A stretch of 14,930 bases of DNA from Candidatus Rokuibacteriota bacterium (lineage in GTDB: Bacteria; Methylomirabilota; Methylomirabilia; Rokubacteriales; CSP1-6): assembly GCA_016179165.1 (NCBI GenBank), contig JACORX010000198.1:1-14930 (forward strand), read 5' to 3'. The translations under genes and the position numbers were made by a program. Positions 6,231-12,819 of the stretch are shown here, piece after piece. How positions within the stretch are numbered: position 1 is the first letter of the stretch; every line of letters starts with the position of its first letter. The notes beneath the pieces are model-generated. The model had not been told where the DNA came from. It was given only the letters and a program-made list of their open reading frames with translations, and made no database searches.

Positions 6231-7783
6231 TGACGCGGCGGCTCTGGCTCCGCATCGGTATCGTCGCCGTGGTCGCGGCAGTCGCGGTCTTCTATCTCTA
6301 CCCGCCAAAGAAGACCATCAACCTCGGCCTCGACCTCCAGGGCGGCATCCACCTCGTGCTCGGCGTGGACATCGACAAGGCCCTCCAGGTGCAGACGGAG
6401 CGCGCCGGCGACACGGCGCGGGCAGCGCTGGAAAAAAAGGGCGTCGGCGTGAAGTCCATCGAGCGCCGCGGCGTCACGGAGCTCGCCGTGCAGCTGGCGT
6501 CGCCACAGGCCTGGGCCGACGCGCAGACCGTGCTCAAGGACCTGGCCACCTTCGACGTCAAGGAACCCGACCAGGCCGCGGGGCGCCTCGTGCTCTCGAT
6601 GCGGCCCCGAGAGGCGGCGGCGCAGCGCGAGTGGTTCGTGAAGCAGGGGCTCGAGACCATCCGCAACCGTGTCGACCAGTTCGGCGTGGCCGAGCCGTCC
6701 ATCCAGCAGCAGGGCGACAACCGCATCCTCGTCCAGCTCCCCGGCGTGCAGGACCCCGAGCGGGCGAAGGCGCTCATCGGTAAGACCGCGCTCCTGGAGT
6801 TCAAGCTCGTCGACGAGGGTGCCAGTGTCGAGCAGGCCGTCGCAGGGCAGGTGCGGTCGGGCTCGGAGCTCCTCTACCAGCGCCGCGTGGACAAAGAGAC
6901 CAAGGAGGAGCGCCGGGTCCCCTTCGTGGTGGAGAAGAAGGCCCTGCTCACCGGTGCGGACGTCGCCAATGCCCGCGTGTCGATCGACCAGAACACGAGC
7001 GAGCCCTACGTCTCGCTCGAGCTGACCGGAACCGGCGGCCGGGTGTTCGCGGACCTGACCTCGGCCAACGTGGGGCGGCGCCTGGCCATTGTGCTCGACG
7101 GCAACCTGTACTCCGCCCCAGTGATCCGCGAGCGCATTCCCTCGGGCCAGGCCCAGATCACGGGCGGTTTCACCTCGGAGGAGGCGACCGACCTCGCGAT
7201 CGTCCTGCGCGCGGGCGCGCTGCCCGCGCCCGTGCAGATTCTCGAGGAGCGCACGGTCGGGCCCTCGCTCGGCGCGGATTCGATCCGCAAGGGCATCGTC
7301 TCCAGCGCCGCCGCGGCCATTGCCGTCGTGCTCTTCATGCTCGTTTACTACCGCCTCTCCGGGCTCGTCGCCGACGTGGCGCTGGCGCTCAACCTCCTGA
7401 TCCTGCTGGCGGCCATGGCCGGTTTCCACGCCACGCTGACCCTGCCCGGCATCGCCGGCGTGGTGCTGACCATCGGCATGGCCGTGGACACCAACATCCT
7501 GATCTTCGAGCGGATCCGGGAGGAGCTGCGGTCCGGCAAGACGGTGCGCGCCGCCATCGAGGCCGGGTTCGCGCGGGCCTTCCGCACCGTGATCGACACC
7601 CACGTCACCGTGCTTGTTTCCGCGGCTATCCTCTACCAGTTCGGTACGGGGCCCGTGAGGGGCTTTGCCGTGACGCTGGCGATCGGCCTCCTGGCCAGCC
7701 TCTTCACGGCGGTGTTCTTCACCCGCCTCGTCTTCGACCTCATCTACATGCGCGGCCGCCGGGTCGAGAGCATCTCCATCTAG
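6230..7783 (+). CDS. secD: Protein translocase subunit SecD
   Basis: SecD with SecF uses the proton gradient to pull secreted proteins out of the SecYEG channel on the periplasmic side. The 517-aa protein has an N-terminal membrane helix (about 8-24) and the D1 motif NLGLDLQGGIHLVLGVD (31-47). A large periplasmic region (P1 and head, about 50-345) includes ETIRNRVDQFGVAEPSIQQQG. The C-terminal RND-like membrane bundle contains GMAVDTNILIFERIREE (417-433), where D420 is the conserved acidic residue of the proton path. The ATG overlaps the yajC TGA (TGATG). The periplasmic region is of moderate length, as in many non-enteric bacteria. Confidence 0.96.
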   Translation: MTRRLWLRIGIVAVVAAVAVFYLYPPKKTINLGLDLQGGIHLVLGVDIDKALQVQTERAGDTARAALEKKGVGVKSIERRGVTELAVQLASPQAWADAQTVLKDLATFDVKEPDQAAGRLVLSMRPREAAAQREWFVKQGLETIRNRVDQFGVAEPSIQQQGDNRILVQLPGVQDPERAKALIGKTALLEFKLVDEGASVEQAVAGQVRSGSELLYQRRVDKETKEERRVPFVVEKKALLTGADVANARVSIDQNTSEPYVSLELTGTGGRVFADLTSANVGRRLAIVLDGNLYSAPVIRERIPSGQAQITGGFTSEEATDLAIVLRAGALPAPVQILEERTVGPSLGADSIRKGIVSSAAAAIAVVLFMLVYYRLSGLVADVALALNLLILLAAMAGFHATLTLPGIAGVVLTIGMAVDTNILIFERIREELRSGKTVRAAIEAGFARAFRTVIDTHVTVLVSAAILYQFGTGPVRGFAVTLAIGLLASLFTAVFFTRLVFDLIYMRGRRVESISI

Positions 7784-7792
7784 GGGCCGCCG

Positions 7793-8731
7793 ATGCTCCA
7801 GATCTTCGTCAACGCCAACTACGATTTCGTCGGCAAGCGACGGTGGTTCTACCTGGCCTCGGGCGGCCTCATGCTCCTGAGCCTGATCTGGATCTTCTTC
7901 GTTGGCCGGCTCAACTACGGCATCGACTTCACCGGCGGCGCTCTGGTCCAGGTCCGCTACGACAAGCCGGCGTCCGTGGACCTCGTGCGGCGCGGTCTCG
8001 ACGAGATCAAGCTCGGGAACGCCGTCATCCAGCAGTTCGGCGACGTCCAGGAGTACCTGATCCGGCTGCCCCAGGGCGGGGAAAAGCCCGACCAGCTGTC
8101 GAAGCAGGTCCAGGGCGCCCTGGCGAAGGTGGCGGGCGCCCGGGTCGAGATCAGGCGCATCGAGTACGTGGGCCCGCAGGTGGGGCGGGACCTCCAGCTC
8201 CAGGCCCTGTACGCGGTCCTGGCGGGGATGGCGGGCATCCTGATCTACGTCGCCCTCCGCTTCCACTTCCGCGACGGCGTCATCTCCGTGGTCGCCATCG
8301 CCCACGACGTGGTCGTCACGCTCGGTGCCCTGTCGGTGACTCAGCGGGAGATGTCGCTGCCGGTGTTGGCGGCGCTCCTGACCATCGTGGGGTATTCGAT
8401 CAACGACACCATCGTGGTGTTCGACCGGATCCGGGAGACCCGCGGCAAGGGCCTCCGCAAGGGGCAGACCGTGGCCGAACTGGTCAACGGGGCCATGAAT
8501 CAGACCCTGTCCCGGACGCTCCTGACCGCGTTCACGACCTTCATTGCGGCCCTGGTCCTCCTCATCTACGGGGGCGAGGTGCTGAGGGACTTCGCTTTTG
8601 CCCTCGTGGTCGGGGTGGTGACCGGCACCTACTCCTCCATCGCCGCGGGCTCCCTGGTCATGGACTGGGAGACCTGGAGCCGGGCCCGCGCAAGGGCGGG
8701 GGGCAAGGCCCCAGCGAAGGCGAAGGCCTGA
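7793..8731 (+). CDS. secF: Protein translocase subunit SecF
   Basis: SecF is the second half of the SecDF export motor. The 312-aa protein has a first membrane helix (about 18-38) and the motif NYGIDFTGGALVQV (41-54). A periplasmic domain (about 55-140) is followed by five more membrane segments, including GYSINDTIVVFDRIRETR (200-217). Conserved LSRTLLTAFTTF follows further on, before a basic Lys/Ala/Arg tail. The ATG lies nine bases after the secD stop, with AGGGG overlapping that stop as a likely Shine-Dalgarno. SecD and SecF are separate genes here, not a fusion. Confidence 0.96.
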   Translation: MLQIFVNANYDFVGKRRWFYLASGGLMLLSLIWIFFVGRLNYGIDFTGGALVQVRYDKPASVDLVRRGLDEIKLGNAVIQQFGDVQEYLIRLPQGGEKPDQLSKQVQGALAKVAGARVEIRRIEYVGPQVGRDLQLQALYAVLAGMAGILIYVALRFHFRDGVISVVAIAHDVVVTLGALSVTQREMSLPVLAALLTIVGYSINDTIVVFDRIRETRGKGLRKGQTVAELVNGAMNQTLSRTLLTAFTTFIAALVLLIYGGEVLRDFAFALVVGVVTGTYSSIAAGSLVMDWETWSRARARAGGKAPAKAKA

Positions 8732-8732
8732 G

Positions 8733-8773
8733 GCAAAAACTCTTAGCAAAATACTGATTTCAGTGGCAAAATA
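8733..8773 (+). promoter_or_regulatory. A+T-rich control region with repeats upstream of rel
   Basis: This is an A+T island between secF and rel. The 8-mer GCAAAATA occurs at 8746-8753 and 8766-8773, exactly 20 bp apart, and GCAAAA occurs a third time at 8733-8738. Between them lies the inverted repeat ACTGA-TT-TCAGT (8753-8764). A weak promoter could be TTAGCA (8743-8748) with CAAAAT (8767-8772) at an 18-bp spacing, four of six matches each. Two repeats two helical turns apart around a dyad suggest a protein-binding site controlling rel; this is inference. Confidence 0.45.
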
Positions 8774-8799
8774 ACGGGTCAACCTCGGGAGAGTGCGGG

Positions 8800-10947
8800 T
8801 TGATCCAGTTACAGACGCTGATTGAGGAGATTCCGAAGTACCAGCCGGGTGCCGACCTGGACCTGGTGAACCGCGCCTACCGCTTCTCCGAGAAGAGCCA
8901 CGAGGGCCAGCAGCGCGCGTCGGGCGAGCCCTACCTCTCCCACCCCCTGGAAGTCGCCGGCCTCCTCGTGGACTTCAAGATGGACGTCACCACGGTCATC
9001 GCCGGCCTCCTGCACGACGTGCTCGAGGATACCCGGGCCACCAAGGACGACCTGGCGCGGGAGTTCGGGCCGGAAATCGCCGACCTCGTCGACGGAGTGA
9101 CCAAGATCGGCAAGCTCGCCTTCTCCTCGCGGGAGGAGCGGCAGGCGGGGAACTTCCGGAAGATGGTCGTGGCCATGGCCCACGATCTGCGCGTGCTCAT
9201 GATCAAGCTCGCGGACCGCCTGCACAACATGCGCACGCTCGACTACCTGGCGCCCGAGAAGGCCAAGAAAATCGCCCAGGAAACCCTCGACATCTACGCC
9301 CCGCTGGCGCACCGGCTCGGCATGGCCAAGGTCAAGGCCGAGCTTGAAGACCTGGCGCTGCGGGTGATGCAGCCCGAGGACTACCAGGAGCTGATGCGCC
9401 GGGTGGCCAAGCGCCGGCTCGAGCGCGAGGCCGAGATCAACTCCCTGATCGCGCTCCTCCAGGAGAAGCTCGGAGAGGTCGGCATCGAGTCCAAGATCGC
9501 GGGCAGGCCCAAGCACTTCTACTCGATCTGGAAGAAGATGCACGAGGGCGGGCGGGAGTTCGACGAGATCTACGACCTGACCGCCGTGCGGGTCCTGACC
9601 AAGACCGTGCGCGACTGCTATGGCGCCCTCGGCGTCATCCACTCCCTCTGGAAACCCGTGCCCGGCCGCTTCAAGGACTTCATCGCGATGCCCAAGGTGA
9701 ACATGTACCAGTCGCTTCACACGACGGTCATCGGGCCCAAGGGCGACCCGGTCGAGATCCAGATCCGCACCTGGGAGATGCACCGCGTGGCGGAGGAAGG
9801 CATCGCGGCCCACTGGCTTTACAAGGAGAAGAAGGGCGACCGCGACCGGTTCGACGAAGCCTTCACGTGGCTCCGCCAGCTGATGGAGTCGCAGAAGGAG
9901 ATGAAGGACCCGAAGGAGTTTCTCGACACGGTCCGGTTCGACCTCTTCCCGGACGAGGTCTACGTGTTCACCCCAAAGGGCGACGTCAAAGCGCTGCCCG
10001 AGGGCTCGACGCCCATCGACTTCGCCTTCGCCGTTCACACGGACGTCGGGCATCACTGCGTCGGCGCAAAGGTCAACGGCAAGCTGGTGCCGCTGCGCTA
10101 CACACTCCGCCAGGGCGACATCGTCGAGGTGGTGGCTTCGCCCACCCAGCATCCGAGCCGGGACTGGCTCAAGATCGTCAAGTCCAGCCGCTCCAAGGCC
10201 AAGATCAACCAGTGGCTCAAGGTCGAGGAGCGGGCCCGCTCCCTCGAACTGGGCCGGGATCTCTTCGATCGCGAGGCCAAGAAGTACCGCTTGGTTCCGT
10301 CCACGCTCCTGGCCTCGGAGGAGATGAAGAAGCTCCTCGCGGAGATGGGCTACGCCACCGCGGACGACCTGCTCGCCGCCATGGGCTACGGCAAGGCCTC
10401 CGTCCACCAGGTGATGGGCAAGCTCGCCCCCACCGTCGTCCGCGAGCAGGAGCACGCGCCGGAGTCCAAGCTCCAGAAGGCCGCCCGGAAGAGCGAGGGC
10501 GCCGTCCGCATCCGCGGCGTGGACAATGTCCTCGTGCGCTTCGGCAAGTGCTGCTCGCCGGTACCGGGCGACGGCATCGTGGGTTTCATCACGCGGGGGC
10601 GGGGGCTGACGGTGCACGCCCGTGACTGCATGACCGTGGTCAAGAACGTGCTCGAGAAGGAGCGCCTGCTGGCCGTCGAGTGGGACGGTGAGGAGCCGAC
10701 CAAGCGCCCGGTCAAGATCGCCGTCTACATCGGGCGGGACCGGCCCGGGCTGCTGGCCGAGATCACCGCGGCCATCTCCTCGCGACACGGCAATATCACG
10801 AAGGCCGAGGTCACCGTGACCGACGACCGCAAGGGCATCAACCACTTCGTGATCGAGGTGGAGGATCTCCACCAGCTCCAGAGCATCATGCAGGGCATTC
10901 AGGAAGTGAAGGACGTGATGAACGTCGAGCGCGTCAGAGGGCTGTGA
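8800..10947 (+). CDS. rel: Bifunctional (p)ppGpp synthetase/hydrolase, long RSH family (Rel/SpoT)
   Basis: This enzyme makes and degrades the stringent-response alarmone (p)ppGpp. The 715-aa length is standard for a long RSH. Domains: HD hydrolase (about 30-185) with its metal ligands apparently intact, H48, H72-D73 (LLHDVLEDT) and D139 in KLADRLHN; synthetase (about 235-345) with YDLTAVRV (258-265), GRFKDFIAMPK (289-299) and VEIQIRTWEMH (318-328). Then TGS (about 387-446), a zinc-finger/CC region with C584, C585, H606 and C610, and ACT (about 638-715). The RFKD motif is the version seen in bifunctional Rel/SpoT rather than EFDD of monofunctional RelA. TTG at 8800 is the best start, with GGGAGAG at 8787-8793. 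The TGA overlaps the GTG of the next gene. A dedicated A+T-rich control region precedes it, separating it from secF. Confidence 0.96.
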   Translation: MIQLQTLIEEIPKYQPGADLDLVNRAYRFSEKSHEGQQRASGEPYLSHPLEVAGLLVDFKMDVTTVIAGLLHDVLEDTRATKDDLAREFGPEIADLVDGVTKIGKLAFSSREERQAGNFRKMVVAMAHDLRVLMIKLADRLHNMRTLDYLAPEKAKKIAQETLDIYAPLAHRLGMAKVKAELEDLALRVMQPEDYQELMRRVAKRRLEREAEINSLIALLQEKLGEVGIESKIAGRPKHFYSIWKKMHEGGREFDEIYDLTAVRVLTKTVRDCYGALGVIHSLWKPVPGRFKDFIAMPKVNMYQSLHTTVIGPKGDPVEIQIRTWEMHRVAEEGIAAHWLYKEKKGDRDRFDEAFTWLRQLMESQKEMKDPKEFLDTVRFDLFPDEVYVFTPKGDVKALPEGSTPIDFAFAVHTDVGHHCVGAKVNGKLVPLRYTLRQGDIVEVVASPTQHPSRDWLKIVKSSRSKAKINQWLKVEERARSLELGRDLFDREAKKYRLVPSTLLASEEMKKLLAEMGYATADDLLAAMGYGKASVHQVMGKLAPTVVREQEHAPESKLQKAARKSEGAVRIRGVDNVLVRFGKCCSPVPGDGIVGFITRGRGLTVHARDCMTVVKNVLEKERLLAVEWDGEEPTKRPVKIAVYIGRDRPGLLAEITAAISSRHGNITKAEVTVTDDRKGINHFVIEVEDLHQLQSIMQGIQEVKDVMNVERVRGL

Positions 10948-11315
10948 CCCACACCGAGTTCGAGGCCCTCGTCGAGCGGGCCCTGCGCACGCTGCCCCGC
11001 CGGTTCAAGGAGAAGATCGCCAACGTCGCCATCGTGGTCGAGGACTGGGCCGACGACGAGACGCTGCGCGATGTCGGCATCGAGCCGCCAGATACGCTCT
11101 ACGGACTCTACCGGGGGATCGACCTGACCCGCCGCGATACGTCGTATGGCAACGTCCTCCCCGACACGATCCACATCTACCAGGGACCCATCGAAGAAGA
11201 CTGCGTCGACACCGAGGAGATGGCCGAGCTCGTCCGAGACACGGTCATCCACGAGATCGGGCACTACTTCGGGCTCGACGATGACACGATGGAGGGGATC
11301 GAGCAGGGCCAGTAG
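10944..11315 (+). CDS. Minimal zincin-type metallopeptidase family protein
   Basis: This 123-aa protein has the zinc signature HEIGHYFGLDD (103-113), that is HExxHxxGxxD with two His and a distal Asp as likely ligands and Glu104 as base. It also has the companion segments LYGLYRG (52-58) and IHIYQGPIE (77-85). This is the small 'possible zinc metallopeptidase' family (Zincin_1/DUF1025-like). Proteolytic activity is usually assumed rather than shown, and no substrate can be named. It has no signal peptide, so it is cytoplasmic. The GTG start overlaps the rel stop by four bases with AGAGGG just upstream, implying co-translation with rel. A hairpin follows the stop. Confidence 0.88.
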   Translation: MTHTEFEALVERALRTLPRRFKEKIANVAIVVEDWADDETLRDVGIEPPDTLYGLYRGIDLTRRDTSYGNVLPDTIHIYQGPIEEDCVDTEEMAELVRDTVIHEIGHYFGLDDDTMEGIEQGQ

Positions 11316-11317
11316 CT

Positions 11318-11336
11318 GAACACCGCCCGGGTGTTC
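11318..11336 (+). terminator. Hairpin terminator after the rel-metallopeptidase unit
   Basis: GAACACC (11318-11324) and GGTGTTC (11330-11336) form a perfect 7-bp stem with a 5-nt loop, two bases after the metallopeptidase stop codon. A pyrimidine run (CCTTTTCTCTT) lies about 16 bases further on, not directly adjacent. It separates the rel unit from the promoter of the AbiEi-like gene. Confidence 0.55.
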
Positions 11337-11361
11337 TAGTCCCGTCCGCTAACCTTTTCTC

Positions 11362-11390
11362 TTGACAGTACTTTCAATTGTTCGTATGTT
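11362..11390 (+). promoter_or_regulatory. Sigma-70-type promoter of the AbiEi-like gene
   Basis: A perfect -35 TTGACA (11362-11367) and a -10 TATGTT (11385-11390, four of six matches) are separated by the optimal 17 bp. Transcription should start near 11397, giving a leader of about 31 nt to the ATG at 11428. It is the clearest promoter in the window and sits in an A+T-rich pocket. It also rules against translation starting at the TTG that forms part of the -35 box. Confidence 0.75.
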
Positions 11391-11408
11391 TTCAGCGTAC
11401 GCTGAAAA
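11389..11408. promoter_or_regulatory. Perfect 20-bp palindrome at the promoter, likely operator
   Basis: TTTTCAGCGTACGCTGAAAA is a perfect, gapless 20-bp palindrome overlapping the last two bases of the -10 box and the predicted transcription start. Such a placement would block RNA polymerase when occupied. AbiEi antitoxins are known to repress their own promoter by binding inverted repeats, so the downstream winged-helix protein is the natural candidate ligand (inference). A second, imperfect dyad TCGT-N4-ACGA lies at 11409-11420. Confidence 0.75.
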
Positions 11409-11427
11409 TCGTACAAACGATGAAACC

Positions 11428-12474
11428 ATGGAGAATACGCAGGAAATCAGGCGATCGGCGGCCCAGCTGCTTCGGGAGCTGTTCCCTAAAGCCGTGGCAT
11501 GGGAGGAGTCTGCCGGCCCTAAGGTCAAGGGCCAAAAGGCTGATCTGCTGGTGAAATTCAAGCTCGGAGGCCAGGATCAGACCTTGCTTCTAGAAGTAAC
11601 TTCCGTCGGTCAACCCAAGCAGATCCGTGAGGCTATTACCAGGCTGGGAGAGCTTCGAGCGGAGATGGACGGAGCCTACCCTGTTGCTGTGGCCCAGTAC
11701 ATCAGCCCACAGGGGGCCGGGCTGCTCAAGCGAAATGGGCTGGGCTACCTCGACCTGTCCGGGAACTGCTATCTCGCTTTCGGGAATGTCCTGATCGAGA
11801 AGGAAGGAAAGCCCAACCTCAGGCCGTCCACGCGGCCGCTCAAGGCCCTCTTCGCGCCCCGGGCGACCCGAGCGGTCCGGACGCTCCTCGTCGATCCCGG
11901 CCGTCTCTGGCGGCTCGACGAGCTTGCGAAGGCCTCGCAGGTCAGCCTCGGCCACGCCCACAACGTGGTCAAGCGGCTGGGCGACCTGGCGTGGGTCGAG
12001 CGGGGCGAGCAGCAGCGTATTCACCTGAGTAAGCCGGCTGACCTTCTCGACGCCTGGGTTGACGCCTACACGTATCGCCTCAACGAGATCACGACCTACT
12101 TCTCACCGGAGCGGATCACGCGGAGGCTGGTCGGTGACCTCGCCCGTGCTGCCCAGGAGGCGGATCGGCGCTTCGCGTTCACGCTCCATGCGGGCGCGGC
12201 GCTCGTGGCGCCCAATGTCCGTTTTCCGGCCATCCACTGCTACATCGAGGGTGACCCCGAGCCGGTGGCGAAGGCCCTGGGCCTCCGGCCCGGCGAGGAT
12301 GAGGGCAACGTCCACCTCCTGGCGCCCTACGATCCGGGTGTCTTCCACGCGCCGATCACGAAGAGCGGGGTGCCGGTCGTGTCCCTGCCCCAGTTGTACG
12401 CGGACCTCTACCACTACGAGCGGCGGGGCCGGGACCAGGCGGCCCACCTACGCCGCGAGGCCATGGGTTTCTAG
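11428..12474 (+). CDS. AbiEi-family type IV antitoxin-like regulator with nuclease-like N-terminus
   Basis: The 348-aa product has three parts. Residues 1-130 resemble a PD-(D/E)XK-type fold: KADLLV (37-42), LLLEVTS (53-59), then YPVAVAQYISPQGAGLL (84-100) and GLGYLDLSGNCYLAF (104-118). The expected E-x-K appears as E56-V-T58, so the core Lys is missing and cleavage is doubtful. Residues ~148-200 form a winged helix with LDELAKASQVSLGHAHNVVKRL. Residues ~230-345 match the AbiEi C-terminal region (GNVHLLAPYDPGVF; VPVVSLPQLYADLYHY). In type IV systems AbiEi counters the AbiEii nucleotidyltransferase toxin and represses its own operon. No AbiEii gene is visible here. The start is set to ATG 11428 because earlier starts lie in the promoter and operator; no Shine-Dalgarno is seen. 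The first ~400 bp are less G+C-rich than their neighbours, a hint of transfer. Confidence 0.75.
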   Translation: MENTQEIRRSAAQLLRELFPKAVAWEESAGPKVKGQKADLLVKFKLGGQDQTLLLEVTSVGQPKQIREAITRLGELRAEMDGAYPVAVAQYISPQGAGLLKRNGLGYLDLSGNCYLAFGNVLIEKEGKPNLRPSTRPLKALFAPRATRAVRTLLVDPGRLWRLDELAKASQVSLGHAHNVVKRLGDLAWVERGEQQRIHLSKPADLLDAWVDAYTYRLNEITTYFSPERITRRLVGDLARAAQEADRRFAFTLHAGAALVAPNVRFPAIHCYIEGDPEPVAKALGLRPGEDEGNVHLLAPYDPGVFHAPITKSGVPVVSLPQLYADLYHYERRGRDQAAHLRREAMGF

Positions 12475-12486
12475 AAGTCCACACAC

Positions 12487-12526
12487 GGGACCGGCCAGAC
12501 GCGGAACCGGCCAGACGCGGGACCGG
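12487..12526. repeat. 16-bp tandem repeat, 2.5 copies
   Basis: The unit GGGACCGGCCAGACGC starts at 12487, repeats at 12503 with one change (GGAACC for GGGACC), and begins a third time at 12519-12526. The array ends one base before the Shine-Dalgarno of the first lysine-rich micro-gene. It contains repeated GGCC palindromic cores. It may be a protein-binding array or simply slipped-strand duplication. Confidence 0.8.
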
Positions 12527-12544
12527 AAGGAGGTGGGCCCTCTA

Positions 12545-12616
12545 ATGGCGAAGAAGAAGGCGAAGAAGAAGAGCGCAAAGCGGAGGAAGGCGACGAAAGG
12601 GCGGAAGCGGCACTAG
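12545..12616 (+). CDS. 23-aa Lys/Arg-rich micro-protein
   Basis: The gene encodes a 23-residue peptide starting MAKKKAKKKSAKRRK. Seventeen of the 23 residues are Lys, Arg or His, and there is not one acidic or large hydrophobic residue. AAGGAGGTG at 12527-12535 is a near-perfect Shine-Dalgarno nine bases before the ATG, far stronger than that of any large gene here, so translation is likely. The composition resembles Lys-rich tails of H1-like nucleoid proteins or very small basic ribosomal proteins, but the peptide is too short for family assignment. Nucleic-acid or membrane binding is inferred from charge only. It lies 70 bp after the AbiEi-like gene with no promoter or terminator evident between, so co-transcription is plausible. 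A second, similar micro-gene follows. Confidence 0.65.
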   Translation: MAKKKAKKKSAKRRKATKGRKRH

Positions 12617-12623
12617 CCGCCCT
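12598..12623 (+). other. Hairpin spanning the stop of the first micro-gene
   Basis: AGGGCGG (12598-12604) and CCGCCCT (12617-12623) form a perfect 7-bp stem around a 12-nt loop that contains the last codons and the TAG. It separates the two micro-genes and could protect the upstream message from decay or cause partial termination (inference). Confidence 0.4.
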
Positions 12624-12667
12624 GCCACTCAGCAGTACGATCGCAGAGGAAAGGGGGTGACTTCCAC

Positions 12668-12709
12668 ATGGCGAAGAAGAAGAAGGCGGCCAAGAAGAAG
12701 AAGAAGTAG
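12668..12709 (+). CDS. 13-aa poly-lysine micro-protein
   Basis: The complete peptide is MAKKKKAAKKKKK: nine Lys and three Ala after Met, coded only by AAG, GCG and GCC. AAGGGGGTGA at 12651-12660 is a full-length match to the anti-Shine-Dalgarno, allowing one G-U pair, seven bases before the ATG, which argues that this minute frame is translated. It is evidently related in composition and opening (MAKKK) to the micro-protein 51 bp upstream and may be a duplicate. It is followed by a 12-bp terminator-like hairpin eight bases after the stop. No function can be named; a cationic nucleic-acid-binding, nucleoid or ribosome-associated role, or membrane activity, are the options left open by composition. 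Confidence 0.55.
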   Translation: MAKKKKAAKKKKK

Positions 12710-12717
12710 TGTCTTGG

Positions 12718-12747
12718 GCCGGTGGGAGGTGGCGGCCTTCCACCGGC
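12718..12747 (+). terminator. Terminator hairpin after the micro-genes
   Basis: GCCGGTGGGAGG (12718-12729) pairs with CCTTCCACCGGC (12736-12747), a 12-bp stem with one G-T wobble and a 6-nt loop, followed by GTTTACC. It starts eight bases after the stop of the second micro-gene and most likely ends the + strand transcript of the AbiEi-like region. Confidence 0.7.
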
Positions 12748-12774
12748 GTTTACCATGCTGCACCAGCAGGACCC

Positions 12775-12800
12775 GACGGGGGGCGGCAACGCCCCCCGTC
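12775..12800 (-). terminator. Terminator hairpin after rpmB
   Basis: GACGGGGGGC (12775-12784) and GCCCCCCGTC (12791-12800) form a perfect 10-bp stem with a 6-nt loop. On the - strand it lies 19 bases past the rpmB stop. It has no U-tract, like the other hairpins here. Being symmetrical, it could also stop + strand transcripts entering rpmB. Confidence 0.65.
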
Positions 12801-12819
12801 GCGCGTTATTTCCTGCGCC

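Noticed and set aside
5996..8782. 928-codon open frame on the - strand opposite yajC-secD-secF
   Set aside because: It is the antisense of three well-recognised genes and its translation is rich in Arg, Gly, Asp, Glu and His as expected from G+C-biased third positions; no family motif is visible.
8809..10872. 687-codon - strand open frame opposite rel
   Set aside because: Same antisense artefact of high G+C; rel is supported by full domain structure.
11362..11427. TTG start giving 22 extra residues to the AbiEi-like protein
   Set aside because: The TTG is part of a perfect -35 box and the extra codons translate the promoter and the palindrome.
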